39,601 nt of DNA. Origin: an uncultured Bacteroidia bacterium. Its GTDB lineage: Bacteria > Bacteroidota > Bacteroidia > Bacteroidales > UBA932. Where the stretch lies: contig CACZMF010000028.1 in the NCBI GenBank assembly GCA_902782225.1, positions 1-39,601 of the forward strand. Reading direction: 5' to 3'. The notes under the pieces were generated by a model. It did not search any database, was not told where the DNA came from, and saw only the letters and a list, made by a program, of their open reading frames with translations. Each line of letters opens with the position of its first letter. The stretch's first letter is position 1. Positions 1-8,617 of the stretch are shown here, piece by piece. Both the position numbers and the translations under genes were made by a program.

Positions 1-606
<606 letters not shown>

Positions 607-684
607 TTGGAGCGAGACCTTGACACGAAGCTCGCGGTTGTTCAAGGCTGGTGCCTTGTACTTATCTTTTTCTATATTATATAT

Positions 685-758
685 AGGCTCGTAGCTCAGT
701 TGGTTAGAGCGCCACACTGATAATGTGGAGGTCCGCGGTTCAACTCCGCGCGGGCCTA
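685..758 (+). tRNA. tRNA-Ile (anticodon GAT)
   Basis: A 74-nt cloverleaf. The acceptor strands AGGCTCG and CGGGCCT pair with one G-U. The D-arm is TAGCTCAGTTGGTTAGAGC, the anticodon loop is CTGATAA (GAT), and the T-loop is GGTTCAACTCC. No CCA is encoded. It lies about 80 nt after the 16S end and 15 nt before tRNA-Ala, the usual spacer order of a Bacteroidetes rrn operon. Confidence 0.96.
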
Positions 759-773
759 CTTTTTTTTCTCTAC

Positions 774-846
774 GGGGGTATAGCTCAGCTGGTAGAGCAC
801 ATGCTTTGCAAGCATGGGGTCGCCGGTTCGAATCCGACTACCTCCA
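774..846 (+). tRNA. tRNA-Ala (anticodon TGC)
   Basis: A 73-nt cloverleaf with acceptor GGGGGTA/TACCTCC (one G-U), anticodon stem ATGCT/AGCAT around loop TTGCA, and T-loop GGTTCGAATCC. No CCA is encoded. The T stem GCCGG/CCGAC has one C-A mismatch, which is slightly unusual for a spacer tRNA-Ala. A perfect-looking terminator starts 2 nt after it instead of the leader of a 23S gene. Confidence 0.95.
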
Positions 847-847
847 C

Positions 848-881
848 AAAACCGCTTCTGAATTTTCAGAGGCGGTTTTTT
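848..881 (+). terminator. Intrinsic terminator directly after tRNA-Ala
   Basis: A 15-bp stem (848-862 with 865-879, one G-U) closes on a 2-nt loop. The core is ACCGCTTCTGAA pairing with TTCAGAGGCGGT, and the A/T-rich ends give a run of six T. It would end the rRNA transcript right after tRNA-Ala, and its strength argues against readthrough into a distant 23S gene. Confidence 0.85.
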
Positions 882-883
882 CT

Positions 884-1066
884 GTGTTAGAGCAGTGTGA
901 TCGAGGTGAGTCCGTGGGATTCGCCGGCGACGTAGCGGGTTTCGGCCTGCGCGCCGCAGTAGGCGATCTGTATTCGATTCCCGGCCTCGGACCCAAGGGG
1001 CATTCCCTGGCCGACACCATCAACGCAGCTGTCGACGAGGCCCTGAAAGAATATATACAGCGGTAG
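884..1066 (+). pseudogene. Orphan C-terminal coding fragment
   Basis: About 60 codons in one open frame end at TAG 1064-1066. They have coding-like composition and a Gly/Ala-rich sequence ending in a plausible helix (motifs SIPGLGPKGHSL and AAVDEALKEYIQR). There is no convincing start: a GTG at 884 sits inside the terminator's downstream flank with no ribosome binding site, and the frame runs back through the tRNAs. I do not recognise the family. It is probably the 3' end of a gene whose 5' part was lost when the rRNA segment was joined here. A short imperfect hairpin (1066-1085, CCCC/GGGG) follows the stop and may be its old terminator. Confidence 0.4.
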
Positions 1067-1098
1067 AATCGCCCCTTGGGGATTCGGATTTTAATTTG

Positions 1099-1106
1099 TA
1101 TATTTG
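1099..1106 (+). promoter_or_regulatory. Bacteroidetes -7 box before the sensor pair
   Basis: TATATTTG matches the TAnnTTTG -7 element and lies 26 nt before the ATG of the first sensor gene. No clear TTTG -33 box is seen at the ideal distance. It is the likely promoter of the two-gene unit 1133-4526. Confidence 0.55.
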
Positions 1107-1132
1107 AAACGTGACCGACTCTTTGGACTACG

Positions 1133-2593
1133 ATGCCCAAGCCGCGTGATTTCATACCCAGAACATTATCTGCCAGGATTATCCTGCAGACAGTGTCTTC
1201 CATTACCCTGCTCCTCATACCCACAATCCTTGCCATGGTCATTGGAACGCGTCTGGTTATACGGGAAGAAGTAGGGCGTGAAGTGGACCATGCGCTGGAC
1301 GGCATCGCTTACAGGATCGACAATACTTTACTCGGCATCGAGCAGACTTCCGCCATTATCCAGCAGGATGTGCCAAGGTATCTCGACCAGCCGCAGGAGC
1401 TTTATGAGCTATGCAGGAAAGTGCTTGAGGCCGATTCCTCCATCAACGGCTGCGCCATTGCCTTGAATCCTGATCATTACCTGCCTCACGGCAAGCCTTT
1501 CATGGCCTACCTTCACAGGACGGGCGAGGCTGTAATCGCTTCCGAGACCTTCACCTCCCTGCCGTTCACAGAACAGGAATGGTACTTGAAACCCCTTCTG
1601 GAAGGAAGCGCATCGTGGGTGGGTCCGCTTAAAAACAAGGAAACGGAAACGGATCCCCTCATTTCTTATGTAGTTCCCATCGTCAAGGACAGTTCTGCCG
1701 TAGCAGTCCTGGGGATAGATATTTCTCTCGACGTATTTACACGGATTGCCCAGAATTACAGAACATCTTCTCATTCCTACATTACCCTCCTCGACCGGGT
1801 TGGCTCATATATCGTCCACCCCGACAGCACCAGACTCATGCACATGGACAGCCTGGCCGAGTTGAAAGACGCCGAGGATCCGTCTGTCATGGAAGCACTG
1901 CAGGCAATGGTCCAGGGGCAATCCGGGAGACGGGAATTCATGCTGGATGGCACACGATACCTCTTAGCTTTTATGCCCTTCCGGCCCTCCGCCTATCCCG
2001 GACGAGTGATAGGCAGCCTTGGGTGGAGCATTGCCGTCATCTACCCGGAAGAAGAATTGTTTGAAGAATTTGACCCTGGTTTCCGCCTGGCCGTTCTGAT
2101 GACGATTGTCGGCATTCTGCTGCTGTTTGCCGGCGCCTATACCATCCCGCACGTCAGCCTTAAGCCGCTGAGGGACCTGGTGAAGTTGACCAATATCATC
2201 TCAAAAAGCAATTACAAGCTACCCGGCTTTGAGACCTCCCGTACAGACGAAGTAGGGCGGCTTCAAACCCAGTACAACAAAATGCTGAATGCCGTTGCAG
2301 GCCATGTGGAACAGCTGCAGAATCTGTCGGAGAAGGAAGCCTCGCTCCAGACTGTCCTTGCCCGGACATACGCAAGGACGAAAAAAGTCCAGAAGCACCA
2401 GGAAGCCTTTTTCGACAATATGACCCACCAGATGGCCGATGTGACGGCAGAAATCCAGGACAACGTGGACAAACTCTGTGAATTCGGGGCCGGAATGGGA
2501 GAAGAGGAGATAAAGGGGCTTATCGGCAGCATTGAAGAAGACGGGGTCAGGGTGACGGAGATTCTGAACGACATGCTGAAATCAAATAGTTGA
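1133..2593 (+). CDS. Membrane dCache sensor with degenerate H-box and no ATPase domain
   Basis: The 486-residue protein has a first transmembrane segment at about 17-40. A periplasmic dCache-type sensor region spans about 45-315 (motifs EQEWYLKPL, SWVGPL, VLGIDISLDVF). A second transmembrane segment lies at about 317-340, followed by a HAMP-like stretch and a coiled coil to about 425. A short dimerisation-helix-like end contains FFDNMTHQ with His432. It resembles the H-box of the next gene, but the proline that follows a true phospho-accepting His is absent and the protein stops without any N, G1, F or G2 box. It therefore cannot phosphorylate itself. It may be a sensing partner of the downstream kinase, a pseudokinase, or a truncated duplicate. 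The next gene starts 7 nt after its stop, so co-expression is likely. Confidence 0.85.
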   Translation: MPKPRDFIPRTLSARIILQTVSSITLLLIPTILAMVIGTRLVIREEVGREVDHALDGIAYRIDNTLLGIEQTSAIIQQDVPRYLDQPQELYELCRKVLEADSSINGCAIALNPDHYLPHGKPFMAYLHRTGEAVIASETFTSLPFTEQEWYLKPLLEGSASWVGPLKNKETETDPLISYVVPIVKDSSAVAVLGIDISLDVFTRIAQNYRTSSHSYITLLDRVGSYIVHPDSTRLMHMDSLAELKDAEDPSVMEALQAMVQGQSGRREFMLDGTRYLLAFMPFRPSAYPGRVIGSLGWSIAVIYPEEELFEEFDPGFRLAVLMTIVGILLLFAGAYTIPHVSLKPLRDLVKLTNIISKSNYKLPGFETSRTDEVGRLQTQYNKMLNAVAGHVEQLQNLSEKEASLQTVLARTYARTKKVQKHQEAFFDNMTHQMADVTAEIQDNVDKLCEFGAGMGEEEIKGLIGSIEEDGVRVTEILNDMLKSNS

Positions 2594-2600
2594 GGCGGCC

Positions 2601-4526
2601 ATGGGCAGACTTATAAGACGTATCAAGAAATCGCTTGCATCGAAGATCAGCCTCTATATGTTCTTCGTTGCGCTTTTGGTATTTGTCTTTATAAATTACG
2701 TTTTCATGGGCATATCCTGGCGTCATTTCCAATCCATCGCCATCAACAATGCATCGGAGGCCCTTAATGCGGCTATCGCCCAGGCCGAGCGCTATCTCAG
2801 ATCCGTGGAAACGGTCACAGATTTAAGCGCCTGTATGGTGGAGGATCATTTCTATCCGGACTCCCTTACAGCCTATTCCAAAAGGGTTGTGGAAAAAAGC
2901 GCTTTTGTCTCCGGATGCGCCATTTCAGCCCGGCCTTACATGTTCCCCGAGCACGGAAGCTACTATACCGCGTATTCGGTCCGTAAAGGCGATGCCGTCA
3001 TCACCTCCGTTGAAGACGGATACGACTGCTCCGAGCAGGATTGGTACAGCAAGGCGGCAGTTTCCGGACAAGCCGTATGGGTGGATCCCTCCATCGACAG
3101 CATTGCGGGATCACTTTCCGCCAATCGCAGGACAGCCTCTTACTCCCGCCCTTTGTACAACAGGAAGAACCGGCTTCTCGGCGTAATCTCTACAGACATA
3201 TCCCTGCCTGATTTTTCAAGAGCGCTGTCTTCCATAAAGCCGTACTCTAATTGCTATTTCATATTCCTGGGGCATGACGGCAGATTCTATGTTCACCGTG
3301 ATACAGCAAAGATTGTCAATAAAACCATCTTCGATCTCACCAACGGCCGTTTCTACCCGGAGAAACTGGCCCTTGGTTATGAAATGACTGCCGGGCGCAG
3401 CGGGAATATGCGCGCTAAAGTTGGGGCAGTCCAGTGCCTGATCTGTTATAAACCTGTTCCAGGAACGGACTGGAGCGCTGCGCTCATTTGCCCTGAGCAT
3501 GATGTAATGCACGGGTACCACCGCCTTCATTTCAGCATTCTGATTATCATCGCCATCGGCCTCTTCATCATCTATATCATCTGCCGGAGAGCCGTGGTAC
3601 AGGCCTTTGCCCCCGTGAAACTATTGGAGGAACAGGCAGAACGCATTGCCGATGGCGACTACTCTACCCAGATTGCCCGCGGCAACGAATACAGTGTTGT
3701 AGGCAATCTGCAGAACAGCTTTGCGGAAATGCAGGAGACACTCAGCCGTCACATCCAGGAGCTTAACAGCGCCATTGAGGAAGCGGCAAAACGCAACGAA
3801 GAGCTAAAAACAGCCAATTCCGCCTTGGAGGATGCCATCAGCCGCAGGCGTGAGTTCGTCTCCAACATGACCCACCAGATCCGTACCCCCCTGAATCTCA
3901 TCATGGGCTTTGCCCAGCTTCTTCGGGATGCCGGCGACTGCATGTCCGTTGAAGAAAAGCAGGCGCTACTCCGCGTAATAGACTACCACACGATGACTCT
4001 GCGCAGGATGTCCCTTATGCTGTACGACAATTCAGACCGCGGATACCGTGATCAAAGGGAGCACCTCGGTCAAGCCGCCGTTTCCTGCAACGATGTAGCC
4101 AGGGAGTGTGTCGGATATGTCAACCGTTATTTTCCGGATGTCTCCTTAAAGTTTGAGACCGAAATTGCAGATTCTTTTACCATCAAAACCGACCGTCTAT
4201 ACCTCATGCGGAGCATACGCGAAATATTGTTCAATTCGGCCAAGTACTCCGACGGCAAAAACATCAGCCTTTGCGTGAAGGCCTGCGATAACTCAGTCCA
4301 GTACATCTTTGAAGATACCGGCCCAGGAATACCGCTGGAGTACCACAATAGCGTCTTCACACCTTTTTACAAGTCTGACAGCCTTTCAGAAGGCTTAGGC
4401 ATGGGCCTTCCGCTTACAAAGCGGCACGTTATCCTGCTGGGCGGCAGCCTCGAACTGGACAGCAGCTACGACCGCGGATGCAGGTTCATCATGGTATTTC
4501 CCCTGGAGAGTCCTATGTATCAATAG
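2601..4526 (+). CDS. dCache-HAMP sensor histidine kinase
   Basis: The 641-residue inner-membrane kinase has transmembrane segments at about 18-37 and 311-329. Between them lies a periplasmic dCache domain with the same landmarks as its neighbour ([24 protein letters not shown]). HAMP spans about 330-385 and is followed by a coiled coil. The HisKA H-box is [13 protein letters not shown] with His425; the residue after His is Gln, not the usual Glu or Asp, a position tied to phosphatase activity in HisKA kinases. The ATPase domain is complete: N-box Asn546 ([13 protein letters not shown]), G1 DTGPGIP at 572, the F-box phenylalanines, and G2 EGLGMGLPL. No response regulator gene lies nearby, so its partner is encoded elsewhere. 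The ligand is unknown. Confidence 0.93.
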   Translation: MGRLIRRIKKSLASKISLYMFFVALLVFVFINYVFMGISWRHFQSIAINNASEALNAAIAQAERYLRSVETVTDLSACMVEDHFYPDSLTAYSKRVVEKSAFVSGCAISARPYMFPEHGSYYTAYSVRKGDAVITSVEDGYDCSEQDWYSKAAVSGQAVWVDPSIDSIAGSLSANRRTASYSRPLYNRKNRLLGVISTDISLPDFSRALSSIKPYSNCYFIFLGHDGRFYVHRDTAKIVNKTIFDLTNGRFYPEKLALGYEMTAGRSGNMRAKVGAVQCLICYKPVPGTDWSAALICPEHDVMHGYHRLHFSILIIIAIGLFIIYIICRRAVVQAFAPVKLLEEQAERIADGDYSTQIARGNEYSVVGNLQNSFAEMQETLSRHIQELNSAIEEAAKRNEELKTANSALEDAISRRREFVSNMTHQIRTPLNLIMGFAQLLRDAGDCMSVEEKQALLRVIDYHTMTLRRMSLMLYDNSDRGYRDQREHLGQAAVSCNDVARECVGYVNRYFPDVSLKFETEIADSFTIKTDRLYLMRSIREILFNSAKYSDGKNISLCVKACDNSVQYIFEDTGPGIPLEYHNSVFTPFYKSDSLSEGLGMGLPLTKRHVILLGGSLELDSSYDRGCRFIMVFPLESPMYQ

Positions 4527-4570
4527 GGGGAGTAGGCAACGTTATTCGATTGATAGTCCTACGCGAAAAA

Positions 4571-4897
4571 ATGATATACACCATACGCGATACTTACGTA
4601 ATGATAGACCGCGACCTTGCTGAGTTATATGGTGTTGAGACAAAGGTCCTTAACCAGGCGGTCAAACGAAACGGAGAAAGATTTCCCGAATCATTCAGAT
4701 TCCGGCTTACAAAACAGGAGACATATGAACTGGTCACAAATTGTGACCGGTTCTTGATTATAGACGACAGTGTTTATCATATCGGAGCATCGGTCAAGGA
4801 CCTTGGGAAGAAATGGTTTGCCGTCTCCCTCATGGAAGCGCAAGATGCCGGCGCGATTATTTCACGGCTGGAAGCGGAAGCGACAAGCTTTAAGTAG
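4571..4897 (+). CDS. ORF6N-domain protein, apparently internally shortened
   Basis: The ATG at 4571 gives 108 residues that begin directly with the ORF6N DNA-binding signature ([26 protein letters not shown], quoted here in outline: [27 protein letters not shown]). ORF6N is a phage/mobile-element-associated DNA-binding domain. The domain stops near [14 protein letters not shown]. The protein then jumps to [21 protein letters not shown], a tail that in Bacteroidetes ORF6N proteins, as I recall, follows a longer middle part. This suggests an in-frame internal deletion, although a naturally short form is possible. Upstream in-frame codons exist (4478-) but overlap the kinase gene. Expression may depend on the sensor pair transcript, whose stop is 44 nt upstream. 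Confidence 0.75.
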   Translation: MIYTIRDTYVMIDRDLAELYGVETKVLNQAVKRNGERFPESFRFRLTKQETYELVTNCDRFLIIDDSVYHIGASVKDLGKKWFAVSLMEAQDAGAIISRLEAEATSFK

Positions 4898-4954
4898 AAG
4901 CCAAAAATCCGTCAGGAGGCCGTGGCGCCAACCGGCGGCCTGCCCGGGGGCGGC

Positions 4955-5344
4955 TCAGAACAGGATCTTCATCACGATGATGAGGGCGATGCAGAGGACG
5001 AGGAGGACGCCGGACATGCCCCAGACACCGAGGGTGTCTTCCAGGGTAGTGAAGACGACTTCGTGGTTGGCGAGCATCCAGATGCAGAAGATGGTGAAGA
5101 GGATGACGCTGATCACGTAAAACTTCGCCTTGCGGCTCATGCGGTACAGCTTGCTGTACCATAGGTAGAGCAAGGCGCCCAGCGCGAGAAGTATCACGAG
5201 TCCCAGCCAGCCGGCCGAAATCTCGAAAAAGAATGCGTTGACTCTCGGCACCGCCGCATAGGCGATAATCGCCAGCAGAAACAGCAGTCCGGGGAAGATG
5301 ATCTTCCAGAACACATCTTTGTCGTTTTTCTTCTTTGCACCCAT
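4955..5344 (-). CDS. Small integral membrane protein of unknown function
   Basis: I chose the ATG at 5344 (MGAKKKNDKD) because a -7 box TATATTTG lies 13 nt upstream; an in-frame codon further up would overlap that promoter. The 129-residue product has a charged N-terminus and then four probable transmembrane helices (about 12-30, 36-58, 73-92 and 106-128), with little soluble sequence. I do not recognise a family. It is transcribed alone, divergently from the gene at 5422. Confidence 0.8.
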   Translation of the reverse strand: MGAKKKNDKDVFWKIIFPGLLFLLAIIAYAAVPRVNAFFFEISAGWLGLVILLALGALLYLWYSKLYRMSRKAKFYVISVILFTIFCIWMLANHEVVFTTLEDTLGVWGMSGVLLVLCIALIIVMKILF

Positions 5345-5356
5345 AACTCGATGCTG

Positions 5357-5413
5357 CAAATATAATGAATATTGCCGCCGTACGCAAGTTCGGCAGTTTT
5401 TTTACTATATTTG
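5357..5413. promoter_or_regulatory. Divergent pair of -7 boxes
   Basis: On the minus strand TATATTTG (5357-5364) serves the membrane protein starting at 5344. On the plus strand the same octamer (5406-5413) lies 8 nt before the ATG at 5422, so that transcript would have a very short leader. The two boxes are 41 nt apart and identical, suggesting shared strength. Confidence 0.65.
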
Positions 5414-5421
5414 TAGGTTAT

Positions 5422-5832
5422 ATGAAAAAAGTGATTCTGATATTGCTGCTGGCGGCGGCAGGGCAGATGGCCCTGGCGCAGGAGAGTCAGAAGACTCCCG
5501 AGCAGCGCGAAAAGGAATTCTACGAGGCCATCGAGGCCCAGGTGAACCGCCTCACGGAGCAGCTCGAGCTCTCCGACTGGCAGGTTTTCTACGTGGATTC
5601 CATCCTCACCCACGACTACCGCGCGATGCAGGACGAGTTCACCACCATGTCCGCGGCCAAGTATGCCAACTCCGACCTGTTCTACGATGTGCAGGACAAG
5701 TGGATGGAGAAGATGTACCAGGCAATGCACAAGGTGTTTGACGAAGAACAGTGGGCCAAGTACCTCAAGGGAGGCGCCGCCCGCGAAAAGAAACAACGTG
5801 ACAAACGGGCCGCAAAGAAAGGCAGATTATGA
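5422..5832 (+). CDS. Small secreted helical protein
   Basis: The ATG at 5422 gives 136 residues starting MKKVILILLLAAAGQMALAQ, a clear Sec signal peptide cleaved after ALA-Q. The earlier in-frame ATG at 5365 lies upstream of the promoter and is rejected. The mature part is charged and mostly helical (TPEQREKEFYEAIEAQVNRL, ending in a Lys/Arg-rich tail). The pattern recalls small periplasmic Spy-like or DUF-type proteins common in Bacteroidetes, but I cannot assign it. Its stop overlaps the pheS start by ATGA, so the two are translationally coupled. Confidence 0.8.
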   Translation: MKKVILILLLAAAGQMALAQESQKTPEQREKEFYEAIEAQVNRLTEQLELSDWQVFYVDSILTHDYRAMQDEFTTMSAAKYANSDLFYDVQDKWMEKMYQAMHKVFDEEQWAKYLKGGAAREKKQRDKRAAKKGRL

Positions 5833-6866
5833 AAAGAGAAGACATAGACCGTATCGCCTCTTTCTTAGGCGATTTGAAGTGTAAGACACAGAAGGAAGTC
5901 GAGGAAGCGCGCGTGCGCCTTCTCGGCAAGAAAGGTGAAATCACCGCCCTGTTCGACGAGTTCCGCAACGTGGACCGCGCCCAGAAGGCCGAGTTCGGCA
6001 AGGCGCTCAACGAGCTCAAGCAGAAGGCGATGGCAAAGATCGAGGAGCTGAAGGGCACCGTGGCCGACAGCGGCGCGTCCGACGGCCCCAAGGCCGATCT
6101 CTCCATGCCCGGCGACCCGTTCGAACTCGGCTCCAGGCACCCGGTCAGCATAGTGCGCCAGGAGATCGTGGACATCTTCCGCAAGTTCGGCTACGACGTG
6201 GCCGAGGGGCCGGAAATCGAAGACGACTACCATGTGTTCGAAGCCCTCAATTTCCCCGCCAACCACCCCGCCCGCGATATGCAGGACACCTTCTTCGTGT
6301 CCGCCGGCCACCCCAACCCGCTCCTTCTCCGCACCCACACCTCCAGCGTGCAGGTTCGCACCATGGAGAAGATGGACGTGCCCATCCGCGTGATCTGCCC
6401 GGGACGCGTGTTCCGCAATGAGGCGATCAGCGCCCGCGCGCACTGCATCTTCCACCAGGTTGAGGGCCTCTACATCGACGAGGGCGTGACCTTCGCCGAC
6501 CTCAAGCAGGCCATCCTCCTCTTCGCCCGCGAGATGTTCGGCCCCGACACCCAGATCCGCATGCGCCCCAGCTATTTCCCGTTCACGGAGCCGTCCGCAG
6601 AGGTGGACGTGAGTTGCAACATCTGCCACGGCAAGGGCTGCAACATCTGCAAGGGCACCGGCTGGCTGGAGATTCTCGGCTGCGGTATGGTTGACCCCAA
6701 CGTGCTGGAAGCCAGCGGTATAGACTCGAAGCGCTACAGCGGCTTCGCCTTCGGAATGGGACTTGAGCGCATCGCAATGCTCAAGTGGAGGGTCAACGAC
6801 CTCCGCCACTATTTCGAGAACGACATGCGTTTCCTGCACGAATTCGCCACCGCTCCCGAAGTCTGA
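5829..6866 (+). CDS. pheS: Phenylalanine-tRNA ligase alpha subunit
   Basis: The 345-residue protein charges tRNA-Phe with phenylalanine as part of an (alpha-beta)2 enzyme. The N-terminal coiled-coil arm (1-95) is followed by the class II catalytic core: motif 1 region GSRHPVSIVRQEIVDIF, motif 2 region RVFRNEAISARAHCIFHQVEGL, and motif 3 GFAFGMGLERIAML. The insert CNICHGKGCNICKGTGWLEI is a Cys-rich loop found in many bacterial PheS proteins. The beta subunit gene is not next to it, so pheT lies elsewhere. Its ATG overlaps the preceding stop and its TGA overlaps the murQ ATG. Confidence 0.97.
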   Translation: MKREDIDRIASFLGDLKCKTQKEVEEARVRLLGKKGEITALFDEFRNVDRAQKAEFGKALNELKQKAMAKIEELKGTVADSGASDGPKADLSMPGDPFELGSRHPVSIVRQEIVDIFRKFGYDVAEGPEIEDDYHVFEALNFPANHPARDMQDTFFVSAGHPNPLLLRTHTSSVQVRTMEKMDVPIRVICPGRVFRNEAISARAHCIFHQVEGLYIDEGVTFADLKQAILLFAREMFGPDTQIRMRPSYFPFTEPSAEVDVSCNICHGKGCNICKGTGWLEILGCGMVDPNVLEASGIDSKRYSGFAFGMGLERIAMLKWRVNDLRHYFENDMRFLHEFATAPEV

Positions 6867-7672
6867 TGCGCACCACCGAGCAGGACTCCCACTACGCCCA
6901 CCTCGACCGCATGTCCACCGGCGAACTGCTGAAGGGCATCAATTCCGAGGACCGGATGGTCACGGATGCGGTGGAGCGCGCCATTCCCTCGATCGAACGA
7001 CTGGTCGACGGCATCGTGGCGCGAATGAAGGGCGGCGGAAGGGTGTTCTACACCGGAGCCGGCACCAGCGGCCGCCTCGGCGTGGTCGATGCCTCCGAAA
7101 TACCCCCGACCTATGGCGTGCGCGACAAGTTCATCGGCCTTATCGCCGGCGGCGACGGAGCCATACGCTCGGCCGTCGAAGGTGCGGAAGACGACGCCCT
7201 GCAGGGCTGGAAAGACATCGAAACCTTTGCCCCTACAAGCCTCGACACCGTGGTCGGCATAGCTGCGTCGGGCACAACGCCCTACGTGCTGGGCGCCGTC
7301 GGAGCCGCACGCGAAAGGGGCCTGCTGACCGGCTGCATCACCTGCAACGAAGACTCTCCGCTCGCCCGGGAGGCGGAACTGCCCGTGGTCGCCGTGGTGG
7401 GGCCGGAATTCGTGACCGGCAGCACCCGAATGAAGGCCGGCACAGCCACTAAACTGATACTCAATATGATATCCACCGCCACCATGATACGGCTCGGCCA
7501 CGTCAAAGGCAGCAAGATGGTGGATATGGAACTGACCAACAGCAAGCTGGTGGACCGCGGCGCAAGGATGATAATGGAAGCCACCGGCATCACCGATTAC
7601 GAAGAAGCCCGCGCGCTTCTCCTCCGCCACGGCCACGTCCGCGAGGCGGTGGAAGCCTGGAAACGCAAATGA
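6866..7672 (+). CDS. murQ: N-acetylmuramic acid 6-phosphate etherase
   Basis: The 268-residue cytoplasmic enzyme cleaves the lactyl ether of MurNAc-6-phosphate to give GlcNAc-6-phosphate and D-lactate during peptidoglycan recycling. The SIS-type sugar-phosphate fold shows FYTGAGTSGRLGVVDASE, GGDGAIRSAVEGAEDD, AASGTTPYVLGA and the family hallmark TRMKAGTATKLILNMIST. I chose the ATG at 6866, which overlaps the pheS stop (TGATG); an upstream in-frame ATG lies deep inside pheS. The stop overlaps the following kinase start (ATGA), and the pair MurQ plus kinase makes functional sense. Confidence 0.96.
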   Translation: MRTTEQDSHYAHLDRMSTGELLKGINSEDRMVTDAVERAIPSIERLVDGIVARMKGGGRVFYTGAGTSGRLGVVDASEIPPTYGVRDKFIGLIAGGDGAIRSAVEGAEDDALQGWKDIETFAPTSLDTVVGIAASGTTPYVLGAVGAARERGLLTGCITCNEDSPLAREAELPVVAVVGPEFVTGSTRMKAGTATKLILNMISTATMIRLGHVKGSKMVDMELTNSKLVDRGARMIMEATGITDYEEARALLLRHGHVREAVEAWKRK

Positions 7673-8496
7673 AGATAATCGTAGAAAGCGGCGCCACCAA
7701 AAGCGACTGGCGCATCACGGGAACGGCTCCTGCACAGGCACGCCTGTTCCCCGGAATGAACGTGTCCACAATGCCCCTGGACCATGTGCTCGGGGTGCTT
7801 TCGGACGCGCTCGAGGCCCTTGGCCGCCCGGAGCTCGAAGGCATCTATCTTTATGTGGCAGGCATAGTTACGCCTCCCGTACGCGAAGCTCTGGAGGGGC
7901 GCATCCGTGAACTCGTCAAAGTGGGCGAAATCGACATCCAGAACGACCTCGTGGCGGCTGCCCGTGCCGTCTGCGGCCGCTCCGAAGGCATCGTGGCCAT
8001 ACTCGGCACCGGCTCCAACACCTGCTTCTACGACGGCAAGACCGTGTCCCAGAAGGTGCGCTCCGGAGGTTACATTATCGGCGACGAGGGCGGCGGCGCG
8101 TGCCTTGGCAAGCTGTTCCTTGCCGACTTCATCAAGGGGCTCGTGCCCGAAGTCGTGGCGGCGGATTTTGCTTCGAAATTCGATGCGTCGTATGCCGGAA
8201 TCGTGGAGAATGTGTACCGCAGTCCGGCACCGGCAGGGTTCCTTGGGAGCCTTGCTCCCTTCATCCTGTCGCACTACTCCGACCCTTATGTCAAGTCGCT
8301 GGTGGACGGCAACTTCCAGTCCTTCGTGGACAGGGCGCTGCGGCACTACGACACCCGGCGCTACCCCGTCGGCGTGGTCGGGGGCTTCGGCTTTGCCTGC
8401 CGCGAAATCTTCTCCCGCATCTGCACGGAAAACGGCCTGTGCATAGGCGGTTTCGAGGCAGCGCCCATCAATGGATTATTGAAATATCACAACTGA
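7669..8496 (+). CDS. BadF/BadG-type amino sugar kinase (MurNAc or GlcNAc kinase)
   Basis: The 275-residue ASKHA-fold kinase has the phosphate-1 motif IVESGATKSDW at the N-terminus, NDLVAAARAVCG, the phosphate-2 loop AILGTGSNTCFYDG, SGGYIIGDEGGGACLG and the adenosine motif VGVVGGFGFACREIF. Relatives phosphorylate N-acetylglucosamine or, in Tannerella (MurK), N-acetylmuramic acid. Coupling to murQ (ATGA overlap) favours MurNAc as substrate, with its product passed to MurQ; that is inference, and GlcNAc kinase remains possible. No sugar transporter gene lies beside it, unlike the Tannerella murTKQ operon. Confidence 0.88.
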   Translation: MKIIVESGATKSDWRITGTAPAQARLFPGMNVSTMPLDHVLGVLSDALEALGRPELEGIYLYVAGIVTPPVREALEGRIRELVKVGEIDIQNDLVAAARAVCGRSEGIVAILGTGSNTCFYDGKTVSQKVRSGGYIIGDEGGGACLGKLFLADFIKGLVPEVVAADFASKFDASYAGIVENVYRSPAPAGFLGSLAPFILSHYSDPYVKSLVDGNFQSFVDRALRHYDTRRYPVGVVGGFGFACREIFSRICTENGLCIGGFEAAPINGLLKYHN

Positions 8497-8497
8497 T

Positions 8498-8617
8498 ATG
8501 AAACTGAAATACACCCCTCCGGTGCTTGAGACCGCGCCGCTGCTGCTTGCCATCAGTCTCCTTGTGGCGAGCAATGAAGATTATACCATCAACCCCATTG
8601 ACGCAGGACTGGCATGA
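8498..8617 (+). CDS. 39-residue peptide gene between kinase and peptidase
   Basis: An ATG 2 nt after the kinase stop opens a 39-codon frame (begins MKLKYTPPVLE, then a hydrophobic PLLLAISLLVAS stretch, ends NPIDAGLA) whose TGA overlaps the ATG of the M64 gene. Small Bacteroidetes genes starting M(K)xKYxxPxxE often sit in front of secreted protein genes. The double coupling argues that it is translated. The function is unknown. Confidence 0.6.
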   Translation: MKLKYTPPVLETAPLLLAISLLVASNEDYTINPIDAGLA

